A DNA stretch of 64,000 nucleotides from Pseudomonadota bacterium (GTDB lineage: Bacteria; Pseudomonadota; Alphaproteobacteria; Rhodospirillales; Magnetospirillaceae), in assembly GCA_021781575.1 (NCBI GenBank), contig JAJXWP010000005.1:1-64000 (forward strand), given 5' to 3'. Positions within the stretch are counted from its first letter, which is position 1, and every line of letters starts with the position of its first letter. Of this stretch, positions 16,149 through 24,305 are shown piece after piece. The notes under the pieces are model-generated. The model ran no database searches. It saw only the letters and a program-made list of their open reading frames with translations, and was not told the DNA's origin. The position numbers were made by a program, and so were the translations under genes.

Positions 16149-16175
16149 GTAACGCGTTACAGTGTAACGCGTTAC
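16149..16175. promoter_or_regulatory. Tandem palindromic operator of mazEF
   Basis: GTAACGCGTTAC, a perfect 12-bp palindrome, occurs twice, at 16149-16160 and 16164-16175, with a 3-bp spacer. It begins 16 bp upstream of the antitoxin start. Two identical adjacent sites strongly suggest cooperative binding of a dimeric autorepressor. Confidence 0.75.
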
Positions 16176-16306
16176 GCCTCCCGGGGCAAGTTTGCTCTTG
16201 TTCTTTGGATCGCTGCGGGCTGTGGCGAGTGGTAGGCCAGCTGATCCGTCCCGGCAGCTATTGGCTCGATTTCCGGCTTACCCACTGGCCCGTAGCGCCG
16301 CTCTCG

Positions 16307-16360
16307 AAGGTCCGCAATCGAGAATCGGCGCCGACCCCCTGAACGACCGTCATGGGCGCT
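16307..16360 (+). repeat. TA-array repeat, copy 6
   Basis: A full-length copy, AAGGTCCGCAATCGAGAATC to GACCGTCATGGGCGCT, with central TCGGCGCCGA. The CTA at 16359-16361, overlapping its 3' end, is the TAG stop of the third VapC on the minus strand, the same junction seen at copy 3. Confidence 0.75.
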
Positions 16361-16754
16361 ATGCGGCCTCAATATCAGTCTGAGGAAAATCGTCGCCCTT
16401 GTAGAAAAGCGGCACCCGTTCGTGCCGTGCACAAGCATATGCGAAACAATCTCCGAAATTCAGGGCTGCCGGATGGCGCGACTTGCCGTAACGATCATAG
16501 GCGTCGATAGCAAGAGTGCGGGTTTCCGCGGCGACGGCGACGACGGTGATTCCCATGAGTTTGAGATAATCCTCGACAGCAGATTCGGCATCGCGCGCGG
16601 TCAAACCCAAAATGCGCATCACCGCGATGACCGTTTCCCAGACAGCCAGAGGCGAGGTGATCCGTTTCGGGTAGCTTTGCATGCGCGAAAGCAGCGCCCG
16701 GGCATCGCTTTCATCGGTCAGCATCGCGGTAAGAGCGGAAGCGTCAACGAACAT
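16359..16754 (-). CDS. vapC: VapC-type PIN-domain toxin, module 3
   Basis: The 131-residue protein begins MFVDASALTAMLTDES (first Asp), has SPLAVWETVIAVMR (Glu), and ends with ALNFGDCFAYACARHERVPLFYKGDDF, which supplies the remaining Asp residues of the active site. This is the Rv0624/VapC30-like type. Its start overlaps the antitoxin stop by one base (TGATG). Its stop codon lies in the end of repeat copy 6. Confidence 0.9.
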   Translation of the reverse strand: MFVDASALTAMLTDESDARALLSRMQSYPKRITSPLAVWETVIAVMRILGLTARDAESAVEDYLKLMGITVVAVAAETRTLAIDAYDRYGKSRHPAALNFGDCFAYACARHERVPLFYKGDDFPQTDIEAA

Positions 16755-16999
16755 CACTCGTTCCCATAAAGGCCGTCGATGAAGGCCTTGTCGGCCGGCA
16801 TTCCGCTGGCGGGATTGGCCCGGGCTCGCAATGCCCGGCAAAAATCGACACCCACATCGACCAGGGACGGCATGGCGCGTTCGCGCTCCAACTCGTGCAA
16901 CAATGCCTGGCGAACCACTTCAGTCTTGCTGACCTTCTTGATGGCCACAAGCCGGTTCGCCAAGCGGTCGACTTCAGGATCCTTGACAAAGAGAGCCAT
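16754..16999 (-). CDS. vapB: VapB-type antitoxin (Rv0623-like), module 3
   Basis: The 81-residue protein starts MALFVKDPEVDRLANRLVAI, followed by KVSKTEVVRQALLHELER, a typical ribbon-helix-helix of the Rv0623 VapB family. The rest is the toxin-binding tail. The ATG at 16999 follows a GAGGAG ribosome site; an in-frame ATG at 17032 lies in the operator region. Confidence 0.87.
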   Translation of the reverse strand: MALFVKDPEVDRLANRLVAIKKVSKTEVVRQALLHELERERAMPSLVDVGVDFCRALRARANPASGMPADKAFIDGLYGNE

Positions 17000-17015
17000 A
17001 AAATATCTCCTCTTT

Positions 17016-17043
17016 ATATCCCAATATATCATAGAGATATCCC
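17016..17043. promoter_or_regulatory. vapBC-3 operator with repeated ATATCCC
   Basis: ATATCCC occurs at 17016-17022 and again at 17037-17043, 17 to 44 bp upstream of the antitoxin start. The same heptamer flanks the vapBC-1 promoter. An operator role is inferred from position and repetition. Confidence 0.45.
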
Positions 17044-17142
17044 CCCTGTCACGACATCTCCATCATCGCCGTTCGGATTATGGAAAATCTCGGTTGGCTG
17101 GTCAGCCGGGCGAAATATCGCCGACCTGTTCTTCCTGGCCGG

Positions 17143-17195
17143 AAAACCGCTTTCGGACACGGCGGTCACGCCTCTGAACGACCATCATGGGCGCT
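17143..17195 (+). repeat. TA-array repeat, copy 7
   Basis: It runs from AAAACCGCTTTCGGACACGG to CATCATGGGCGCT, with the 5' edge diverged and the 3' part, CTCTGAACGACCATCATGG, very close to copy 6. It marks the right end of the toxin-antitoxin array. Confidence 0.62.
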
Positions 17196-17501
17196 GACGG
17201 GTCAGAAAACCGCCGAGAACGAGTGGGTGCTTTCGCAGATGCCGCCGACCTTCAACAACGGCAAGGCATCTAACAAATTGGCGGCGGAGCGCATTTCGGC
17301 TCCGAATTTCAATCGTTGCCCAGGTTGGAGCCTTGTGGCGGCGCGGGAGAAGGTGGGGGTAACGAGCAGGCGCATCAGTCGAAGCGATCATGAGGCTGTG
17401 TCATCAGCGGACAGCAGCAACGGAGTCGCAATGCAGGGTAAGGCAGCCGGCAAAGGATTCTGTCGCGCCGCCAGCCTGTGGCATAAGGGGCCGATCAACT
17501 C
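17196..17501. other. Gene-free stretch right of the toxin-antitoxin array
   Basis: About 300 bp before the ABC-F gene. Short reading frames cross it on both strands, but none has a recognisable protein or a good ribosome site. It presumably holds the ABC-F promoter; I see no clear element. Confidence 0.35.
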
Positions 17502-19142
17502 ATGGGAACCCGGCCGCAGATGATTCGCCTTGAAAATGTCAGCAAGCAGAACAGCCACCGCATCCTTTACTTCGAAGCTTCGGCAGCGCTCAACAGGGGC
17601 GAAAAAGTCGGACTGGTCGGCCCCAACGGTGCCGGCAAGACGACACTGTTCCGGATGATCACGGGCGAAGAGCTGCCGGACGAGGGTCAGGTGTCAATCG
17701 AGAAGAACGTCTCGATCGGCTATTTCAATCAAGATGTCGGCGAAATGTTCGGCCGCAGCGCGGTCGCCGAAGTGATGGATGGGGCCGGGCCGGTCAGCGC
17801 CGTGGCGGCGGAACTGGCCGACCTCGAAGCGGCCATGTGCGACCCCGATCGCTCCGACCAGATGGAAGCGATCGTCGAGCGCTATGGCGAAGTTCAGGCG
17901 CGCTTCGAGGAGTTGGGCGGCTACGAACTGGAGGGGCGGGCGCGGGAAGTGCTCGCCGGGCTCAGCTTCAGCCAGGAGATGATGGAGACGGACGTGGGCG
18001 CGTTGTCGGGCGGCTGGAAGATGCGTGTGGCGCTTGGCCGCATCCTGCTCATGCGGCCGGACGCCATGCTGCTTGACGAGCCGAGCAACCACCTCGACCT
18101 CGAAAGCCTGATCTGGCTGGAGGAATTCCTGAAGGGCTACGAAGGCGCTCTCCTGATGACCTCGCATGACCGCGAGTTCCTCAACCGAATTGTCACAAAA
18201 ATCATCGAAATCGACGGCGGATCGCTGACCAGTTATTCGGGCAATTACGAATTCTACGAGGGGCAGCGGGCGTTGAACGAGAAGCAGCAGCAAGCGCAGT
18301 TTGAGCGCCAGCAAGCCATGTTGGCGAAGGAGCTGAAGTTTATCGAGCGCTTCAAGGCCCGGGCGTCGCACGCGACGCAAGTTCAAAGTCGGGTGAAGAA
18401 GCTGGACAAGATTGAGCGCTTCGAGCCGCCGCGGCGTCGCCAGACCGTGTCATTCGATTTCCCGCCGGCGCCACGCTCGGGCGAGGATGTCGTGGTCCTG
18501 AAGAATGTGCACAAGAGCTATGGCAGCCGGGCAATATATCAGGGGCTGGACTTCCTGATCCGCCGCAAGGAGCGCTGGTGCGTGATGGGGGCCAACGGCG
18601 CCGGCAAGTCGACGCTTCTGAAGCTGGTGACCGGCTCGACCGAACCGGATGCCGGAACCGTTGCCGCCGGCGGCAGCGTCAAGATGGGCTACTTTTCCCA
18701 GCATGCGATGGAACTGCTTGATGGCGACAAGACGGTGTTCGAGTCGCTGGAGGGGGCTTTTCCACAGGCCAACCAAGGGTCGCTGCGGGCGCTCGCCGGT
18801 TGCTTCGGCTTCTCCGGTGATGATGTGGAAAAGAAATGCCGCGTCCTGTCCGGTGGCGAAAAAGCCCGCCTGGTGATGGCGATCATGCTCTTCGACCCGC
18901 CAAATTTCCTGGTGCTCGACGAGCCGACCAACCATCTCGATCTCGATACCAAGCAGATGTTGATCACTGCGTTGGCCGCCTATGAAGGCACCATGCTGTT
19001 CGTGTCGCACGACCGGCATTTCCTCGCCCGGCTGTCCAATCGGGTGCTGGAGCTGACGCCGGAGGGCATCCACCAATATGGCGGCGGCTATACGGACTAC
19101 GTGGCGCGCACCGGCCAGGAAGCCCCGGGGCTGCGCAGTTGA
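17502..19142 (+). CDS. ABC-F family ATPase
   Basis: The 546-residue protein has two ABC ATPase halves in one chain and no membrane segment. Each has a Walker A (GPNGAGKTT near residue 40, GANGAGKST near 365), a signature (LSGGWKMR, LSGGEKAR) and a Walker B followed by EPSNHLDL or EPTNHLDL. Between them is the charged ABC-F linker with an EKQQQAQFERQQ helix. ABC-F proteins act on the ribosome (EttA, Uup, YbiT type) as translation factors. Start 17502 follows AGGGG; 17520 is an alternative. Confidence 0.92.
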   Translation: MGTRPQMIRLENVSKQNSHRILYFEASAALNRGEKVGLVGPNGAGKTTLFRMITGEELPDEGQVSIEKNVSIGYFNQDVGEMFGRSAVAEVMDGAGPVSAVAAELADLEAAMCDPDRSDQMEAIVERYGEVQARFEELGGYELEGRAREVLAGLSFSQEMMETDVGALSGGWKMRVALGRILLMRPDAMLLDEPSNHLDLESLIWLEEFLKGYEGALLMTSHDREFLNRIVTKIIEIDGGSLTSYSGNYEFYEGQRALNEKQQQAQFERQQAMLAKELKFIERFKARASHATQVQSRVKKLDKIERFEPPRRRQTVSFDFPPAPRSGEDVVVLKNVHKSYGSRAIYQGLDFLIRRKERWCVMGANGAGKSTLLKLVTGSTEPDAGTVAAGGSVKMGYFSQHAMELLDGDKTVFESLEGAFPQANQGSLRALAGCFGFSGDDVEKKCRVLSGGEKARLVMAIMLFDPPNFLVLDEPTNHLDLDTKQMLITALAAYEGTMLFVSHDRHFLARLSNRVLELTPEGIHQYGGGYTDYVARTGQEAPGLRS

Positions 19143-19451
19143 TCCGGCGCCGGCAATCGTTCCCCGGCACTTGCTGAAGGCTCGGTCACTCGGCCGGTCA
19201 TCGTCGCGCCGGCCGCGATCCTGACGGTTCCTTCAATCACCATGGGCGCCGCCACCCGCGGTCTGGAGTGGCCGGCAGGAGCGGCGGTCCAGATTTTCTT
19301 CTTTATATAGTAATTCTACTTTGACGTCAGCAATTTTTACATGACTGGAGCTGATCGATATCAATTATTCATTGGCTATCGAGTGTTGAGGGGGTTGGCA
19401 CGGTGGTTGCATACATTGCGGGCCATGGTTTGTCTCAAGATGGAGGACACC
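19143..19451. other. Intergenic region carrying the PEP-CTERM gene promoter
   Basis: About 310 bp without a gene. The left part includes CACCATGGGCGCC near 19239, a weak resemblance to the array repeat end. The right part is AT-rich (19297-19375) and leads into a sigma-54 promoter at 19395-19411. Confidence 0.5.
19395..19411 (+). promoter_or_regulatory. Sigma-54 promoter
   Basis: TTGGCACGGTGGTTGCA matches the RpoN consensus YTGGCACGN4TTGCW exactly, with GG and GC ten bases apart. It lies about 40 bp upstream of the PEP-CTERM gene start. The AT-rich stretch upstream could hold enhancer-binding sites. PEP-CTERM genes in several proteobacteria are controlled by the RpoN-dependent PrsK/PrsR pair. 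Confidence 0.85.
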
Positions 19452-20153
19452 ATGAAAACATTCCACCACCTCGTCGCGGGGCCGCTTGTGGCCTGCGGCT
19501 TGGCATTGATCGCCATGCCGGCCAACGCTCTTACCATTTCGGCCGGCGATATTCCCGGCAATAACACCGTCAACTTCTATGACGGGGGATCCTGGTCCGC
19601 CACCTCGTCACCCCGCAACTTCCAGAGCAAAACCTTTAACGGAGCCACCGGCCTGGGCGTCGCCGGCGGCTTTGTCGACGGCGAGATCGACCTTGCCGAC
19701 AACGAACAGATCGCCTTCAATTTCACTACCCCCCAGACCCTTGATCAAATCACTTTGGCTTTCATGTATCCAGCCGGGGTCTACGGTGATTCGGTCAGCG
19801 AAGTGGCTCGCGTCCAGTTGGCCACCGGCGGCTTCGTCGCCGGCGACCTCAGCGTCATCGACGCCACCCACGCCACCTGGTCAGGGCCGGGCGGCGGAGC
19901 GGTGATCAATGTCTCTCCCGCTGTTTCCAACAGTGCCGGAGTGTGGGAAGTCCAAAATCCCTTCGGCGACACACCGGTGACCGGGCTGAGCATGTACGCC
20001 CTGCAGGTCGGCGGTCAGCCGGCGAGTGCCGCCAACTCCGACTTCTCCTTCGTCAGCCTGGCCGGGACCGATGTGCCCGAGCCGGCTTCTTTGGCCCTGC
20101 TTCTGTCTGGCGTGCTGGGCCTGGGCACGCTCCGCCGCCGCAAGGGCGCGTAA
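19452..20153 (+). CDS. PEP-CTERM sorting-signal protein
   Basis: The 233-residue exported protein has a signal peptide ending MPANALT near residue 27, a beta-rich middle of unknown fold, and a C-terminal VPEPASLALLLSGVLGLG followed by a basic RRRKG tail. This is the PEP-CTERM signal processed by exosortase. The ATG at 19452 follows GGAGG. PEP-CTERM proteins are surface or exopolysaccharide-linked; the domain here is not recognised. No exosortase gene is in the window. Confidence 0.9.
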   Translation: MKTFHHLVAGPLVACGLALIAMPANALTISAGDIPGNNTVNFYDGGSWSATSSPRNFQSKTFNGATGLGVAGGFVDGEIDLADNEQIAFNFTTPQTLDQITLAFMYPAGVYGDSVSEVARVQLATGGFVAGDLSVIDATHATWSGPGGGAVINVSPAVSNSAGVWEVQNPFGDTPVTGLSMYALQVGGQPASAANSDFSFVSLAGTDVPEPASLALLLSGVLGLGTLRRRKGA

Positions 20154-20181
20154 GACCGGTCCGATGTGAGAGGTGGGACCA

Positions 20182-20204
20182 GCGGCCGCGATGGGCGGCC
20201 GCTG
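20182..20204 (+). terminator. Hairpin after the PEP-CTERM gene
   Basis: AGCGGCCGC (20182-20190) pairs perfectly with GCGGCCGCT (20196-20204) across a five-base loop, 28 bp after the stop codon. There is no long T-run, so termination efficiency is uncertain. Confidence 0.55.
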
Positions 20205-20273
20205 TTCCCTTGCCCGCTGGCCGGAGCGCTGCCAATCGGTGCATAATGGCGGCCTCCCGCCGGAGGGCCATTC

Positions 20274-20666
20274 GTGACACCCAGGGTTCCGTCGACCGAT
20301 TTCATTCTTTTCGCCGCGATGCTGCGTTACGTCGCCGGCAGGACCGAGCGCGGCGACTCTCGCATCGACGCCATGATGGACCTGCTGACCATGGCGGCCG
20401 CCGGCATCGAAGCCGGGGGAGCGTTCCATATGCCGGCCGACCGGCTGGAATTGGGCGCCCGTGCCTTTGCCGGCGTCGCCGCGTTTCTGCAAAAGCAGAT
20501 CCTCCCCGAAGCGATCAACGAGGGCAACGCGGCGGGGGAACGGCAGATCCGGTGGGCCGTCGACAGCGCCATGGCGGTCGTCAACACCCTGCTGTCGGGG
20601 GCCGCCGCAGGCGACGGGCAGCCGGTGGAAATCCGCTTGGATCCTCCACCCGACCACGGTCAATGA
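20274..20666 (+). CDS. Hypothetical protein, 130 residues
   Basis: Not recognised. The protein looks helical, with a middle LTMAAAGIEAGGAFHMPADRLELGARAF region and an acidic, Pro-rich end, and no signal peptide. A GTG start at 20274 follows GGAGGG at a good distance. Its 3' end faces the minus-strand short-chain dehydrogenase 8 bp away. Coding potential is supported by the ribosome site and lack of a better minus-strand gene; function unknown. Confidence 0.55.
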   Translation: MTPRVPSTDFILFAAMLRYVAGRTERGDSRIDAMMDLLTMAAAGIEAGGAFHMPADRLELGARAFAGVAAFLQKQILPEAINEGNAAGERQIRWAVDSAMAVVNTLLSGAAAGDGQPVEIRLDPPPDHGQ

Positions 20667-20673
20667 CCTGTCA

Positions 20674-21504
20674 TCAGCCTCGATCCTCGCCGCCGCCGCT
20701 CGGGCTGCCTCCGGCGTTCATCGCCAGATTGCCGCCGTCGACCGGAAGCAACACGCCGTTGACCGCGGCGGCGGCATCGGAGGCGAGGAAGAGGGCCGGG
20801 CCGACCATGTCCTCGGGCGACAGCAGGCGGCCCATGGGCAGGCCGGCCAGGATGCGGGGCAGCACGGCATCACGGAAGCGCGGATTTTCCAGATGCTGTT
20901 CCAACCCGGGGGTCCGCACCTGGGCGGGCAGGATGGCGTTGCTGCGGATGCCGCGGGCGCCGTACTCCACCGCCAGTTCCTTGGTCATCTGGTGCACGGC
21001 GCTCTTGGTGCAGCTATAGGCGAAGGCGCCGCGGCCGAGCGCGGTGGAGCCGGCATTGGAGCCGATGTTGATGATGACCCCGCCGCGCTGCGCCAGCATG
21101 CGCGGCAAAGCCGCCCGGATGCAGAGGAAATAGCCGGTGACGTTGACATCCAGCATCCGCTGCCAGTCATCCAGCGCCGTCTCATGTGGCAGGCAGCGCC
21201 GCGGGAAGGCGAAGGGGACGTTGACCAGCACGTCGAGGCGCCCGGTCCACTCCTCGGCGGCGGCGAACAGGCGGTCGACATCCGCCGGAGACGCGATATC
21301 GCAGGGCTGGGCGAGGACGTCGGCGCCCAGCGCTGCCAGCTCCTCTGCGGTGCGGTGCAGTCCCTCCCGGTCGATGTCGGCGATCACCAGGCGCATCCCG
21401 GCCCGGCCATAGCCAAGCGCGATGGCATGGCCGATGCCGCCGTTGGCGCCGGCGCCGGTGACCAGCGCGGTCTTGCCGCTCAGGTCGAACATCGCCGCGG
21501 TCAT
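20674..21504 (-). CDS. Short-chain dehydrogenase/reductase
   Basis: The 276-residue SDR has the NAD(P)-binding TGAGANGGIGHAIA motif near residue 16 and an Asp after the second strand (VIADID), which favours NAD(H). The NAG-equivalent is changed to NVP, the catalytic Ser lies in the NIGSNAGS strand, and YSCTKSAVHQ supplies the Tyr-x3-Lys. The C-terminus is a Gly/Ser-rich extension. Its start overlaps the PEP-synthase-like gene stop by 4 bp (ATGA), so they form one operon. Substrate unknown. Confidence 0.85.
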   Translation of the reverse strand: MTAAMFDLSGKTALVTGAGANGGIGHAIALGYGRAGMRLVIADIDREGLHRTAEELAALGADVLAQPCDIASPADVDRLFAAAEEWTGRLDVLVNVPFAFPRRCLPHETALDDWQRMLDVNVTGYFLCIRAALPRMLAQRGGVIINIGSNAGSTALGRGAFAYSCTKSAVHQMTKELAVEYGARGIRSNAILPAQVRTPGLEQHLENPRFRDAVLPRILAGLPMGRLLSPEDMVGPALFLASDAAAAVNGVLLPVDGGNLAMNAGGSPSGGGEDRG

Positions 21505-24197
21505 GGCGCGATGATCTCGACGATGCCGCGGTCGCCGTCCAGGCTGACCGTCATGCCGTCCTTGAGGCAGGTGGTGGCGCAGGCCAGAACCACTGCCGGG
21601 ATGCCGCTCTCGCGCGCCTGGCAGGCGGCATGGGCGAGGACGCCTCCGACCTCGACCACCAGCCCGGCGGCCATGCGCATCAGCGGCGCCAGTCCGAGAT
21701 TGGCTGAACGGGCGACGATGATTTCGCCGCCGGCGAGGCGGGTGGTGGCCGGCAGGGCGCCGCTGTCGTCGAGGATGCGGACCACCCCCACCGCGGCGCC
21801 GGGAGCCACCGGTACCGCTTCCAGGCGTCCCGCCGCCGTGCCTTCGCGGCGGGTGCCGAGGGCGGCGAGGTCGGATTGGAAGATCACCGCCGGCAGCCGC
21901 CGCTGGCTGGCCAGCAGGCCGGCGATGCGGCGTTCGCGGCGGCGCTGTTCGGCCACCTCGGCCAATTGGGCGGTATAGGAGAAGCAGCCGGCGATCTCGC
22001 GCGGATGCAGATGAAACACGTCGCCTTCGGCCCATCCCAGGCGGTCGTTGATCTCCACCAGGATGGCGCGCAGCGCGGCGTATTCGGCGGCGAAATAGTA
22101 TTTGATGGTCTCGCGCAGGGGCAGGAAGGTCTGGGCCAGCCGCAGATCGGCAAACAGCGCCTCGATATCGGCGGGCGTCACCCCGGCGGCTCGAAGACGC
22201 TGCAAAAGATTCCTCTCGGCGGCTTGCCGACGCTGGCGCTGCTGCCGGAACTCCTCGGCCGGCCGGCGCCCGGACAGGGCGAAGTCATGCAGCAGCCGGT
22301 CGATCGCCGCCGGTTCCTCGGCCAGCCGCGGCAGGGCGATTTCCAGCTCGTTCGACGCCATATGGCCGTAGCGGGCGAGGAAGGTGAAGCGCATCAGGCG
22401 GCCCTTGGCCAGGCGTTCAAGGTCCAGCGCCTGCCGGGTGATGCGGCTGCCGGCGAGTCCCTGGAGCAGAGCGGCGGTGCCTCCGCCGTCGCCGAGATGG
22501 CGCTGGAGCCGGCCGCGGACCATGTCGGCGAAGTAGAACGCCAGCCGCGCCGCCATGACGAACCAGACGCAGGATTCCCGCTGCAGGTGTTGCACCTGCG
22601 CCTGGAAGGCGGCGACGAGTTCGCTCCGGTCCATGGTCGACGGCAGCAGCCTCGCCGCTTTCCTCAGGCTGTCGCGCAGCCGGCGCTCGATGTGATCGGT
22701 GAAATCGACGCGGAACGCCTGGGCGGCGGCGGTCATCGCCGTATGGAATTCCTTGAGGGTGTCGTGGCGCCGTCGCCCTTCGGCCGCGCCGAAACGGCGA
22801 ATGGCGTCGGCTAGCCCGATTTCCTGGCGGTACAGGCCGAACTCGGGATAATTGGCACGGGCGGGATCGCCGGCGACGCCCGAGAGGATCTCGTCGATGT
22901 CAATGGCGAGCCCGATATCGAAGGTGCGGGCGTCCACTTCCAGATTGAAATAGGGTTGGCCGCAGATCAGTTCGTAGAGGCCGGTGGCGGCATCCTCGGC
23001 CAGGCGATAGCCGAGACGCCGCCGGCCGGTCAGCACCGCCCCGTCGCTTCCGGCGAAAATGGCGTCGAACAGCCCGAAGCTCATGGGCGTCGGCGTCGGC
23101 AGCAACTCGCCGACATTTCCATTGCTGAACACGGCCGGGCGGGCCGACAGACGGCCGCGCCGCCGCGCCGCCGCCAGGCGCTCGGTCAATGCCCGGCGTT
23201 CCCGCTCGACATAAGCGTCGATTTCGTCCGCTGCGATCGCCGCGCCGGCCGAAGGGCGGGTGATCGGCCGCGACTGGAGCAGGTGAATGGTCTCGCCGCC
23301 GATGGCGAACTCGATGTCCTGCGGGCAGGAGAACACCGTCTCGACGTCCACCGCCAGCCGCGCCAAGGCGGACGCCTCGGTCTCGGAGATGGCCGGGCGC
23401 GACCGTGCCTCGCCGGCCAGCGGCACCTCGCCGGCGGGCGTCAGCATGAAGGGCTGTCCTGTCACCGTGGCCGCCTTCAAGCAGCCGTCGCGGCCAAGGA
23501 CAAAGGTGTCGCCGCTGATGCGGCCGGCGGCCAGCGGCTCGCCCAGGCCGCGCACGGCATTGACGACGATGTGGTCGCCGCCTCCGGTGAGAGGATGGGC
23601 GGTGTAGATGATTCCCGCCGCCCGCGCCGGCACCAGTTCCTGCACCAGCACCGCCATGGCAGGCGGCGCCGCGCTGCGCCGCTTGGCCCGGTAGAGGTCG
23701 GCCTCGGGCGAGTGCAGGGCGGCGAAGCAGCGCTCCACCGCCGCCACCAGTTCCTCTTCGCCGGTGACCGGCAGCAGGGTGGGAAAGACCCCGGCCCAGC
23801 TGGCCTGCCGGCCGTCCTCCTCGCTGGCCGAACTGCGGACCGCTGCTTCGGTGAAGCCGGCCCGCCGCCATGCCGCGATCACCGCGGCCCGCAGCGGCGC
23901 CGACAGCCGCGGCTGCCCGCCGGCAGCGGCGACGACCTGGTGGAAGGCGTTGCTGGTGACGGCAAAGCCCTTCGGCACGTTGAAGCCCGAGCGCATCAGC
24001 AGGCCGAGATGGAACGCCTTGCCGCCGACCAGAGGGTGGTCATCAGGCCCGATCTCGGACAGATCGCGGATCAAGTCGCCGGAGGAGATGAAATGGCGTG
24101 CAGATAAATGCGGATAATTCATCGATGGGCACCGGTGCATCGCCGAACAGGAATCTGTATCCGTCTGTGCGATGTCTGTGTTCATCTGTGATTTCAT
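21501..24197 (-). CDS. PEP-synthase/PPDK-like phosphotransferase
   Basis: The 898-residue protein has an N-terminal ATP-grasp domain like PEP synthase and pyruvate phosphate dikinase (LVGGKAFHLGLL near residue 57, EAAVRSSASEEDG near 117, EFAIGGETIHLLQSRP near 294). The C-terminal swivelling domain reads GGVLAHAACQARESGIPAVV at 851-870, so the phosphate-carrying His856 is kept. No PEP/pyruvate TIM-barrel block is visible in the middle, which suggests phosphotransfer to another acceptor, as in rifampin phosphotransferase. The start is uncertain; 24122 is a possible alternative. Confidence 0.75.
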   Translation of the reverse strand: MKSQMNTDIAQTDTDSCSAMHRCPSMNYPHLSARHFISSGDLIRDLSEIGPDDHPLVGGKAFHLGLLMRSGFNVPKGFAVTSNAFHQVVAAAGGQPRLSAPLRAAVIAAWRRAGFTEAAVRSSASEEDGRQASWAGVFPTLLPVTGEEELVAAVERCFAALHSPEADLYRAKRRSAAPPAMAVLVQELVPARAAGIIYTAHPLTGGGDHIVVNAVRGLGEPLAAGRISGDTFVLGRDGCLKAATVTGQPFMLTPAGEVPLAGEARSRPAISETEASALARLAVDVETVFSCPQDIEFAIGGETIHLLQSRPITRPSAGAAIAADEIDAYVERERRALTERLAAARRRGRLSARPAVFSNGNVGELLPTPTPMSFGLFDAIFAGSDGAVLTGRRRLGYRLAEDAATGLYELICGQPYFNLEVDARTFDIGLAIDIDEILSGVAGDPARANYPEFGLYRQEIGLADAIRRFGAAEGRRRHDTLKEFHTAMTAAAQAFRVDFTDHIERRLRDSLRKAARLLPSTMDRSELVAAFQAQVQHLQRESCVWFVMAARLAFYFADMVRGRLQRHLGDGGGTAALLQGLAGSRITRQALDLERLAKGRLMRFTFLARYGHMASNELEIALPRLAEEPAAIDRLLHDFALSGRRPAEEFRQQRQRRQAAERNLLQRLRAAGVTPADIEALFADLRLAQTFLPLRETIKYYFAAEYAALRAILVEINDRLGWAEGDVFHLHPREIAGCFSYTAQLAEVAEQRRRERRIAGLLASQRRLPAVIFQSDLAALGTRREGTAAGRLEAVPVAPGAAVGVVRILDDSGALPATTRLAGGEIIVARSANLGLAPLMRMAAGLVVEVGGVLAHAACQARESGIPAVVLACATTCLKDGMTVSLDGDRGIVEIIAP

Positions 24198-24305
24198 GGC
24201 AATTTACCTGTATTGCGTGGTATAGCCACCGCAGAATACCTCTCTCGCCAAGGACGTTATCTGCGCAATTCTTCGTGTTCAGCGCAACATCGCCGTGCCG
24301 GACCC

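Noticed and set aside
11067-17195. CRISPR array made of the seven repeats
   Set aside because: The repeats are 54 bp, diverged, and separated by whole genes of 0.5-1.8 kb rather than short uniform spacers; no cas genes are present.
20461-21978. Open frame of 505 codons on the plus strand
   Set aside because: Antisense to the short-chain dehydrogenase and PEP-synthase-like genes, with low-complexity composition.
24098-24197. Peptide-like repeat at the start of the PEP-synthase-like gene
   Set aside because: The bases around 24150-24200 consist of ATCTGTG-type words that recur in intergenic DNA of many bacteria. They may mean the true start is 24122, but this is not evidence of a domain.
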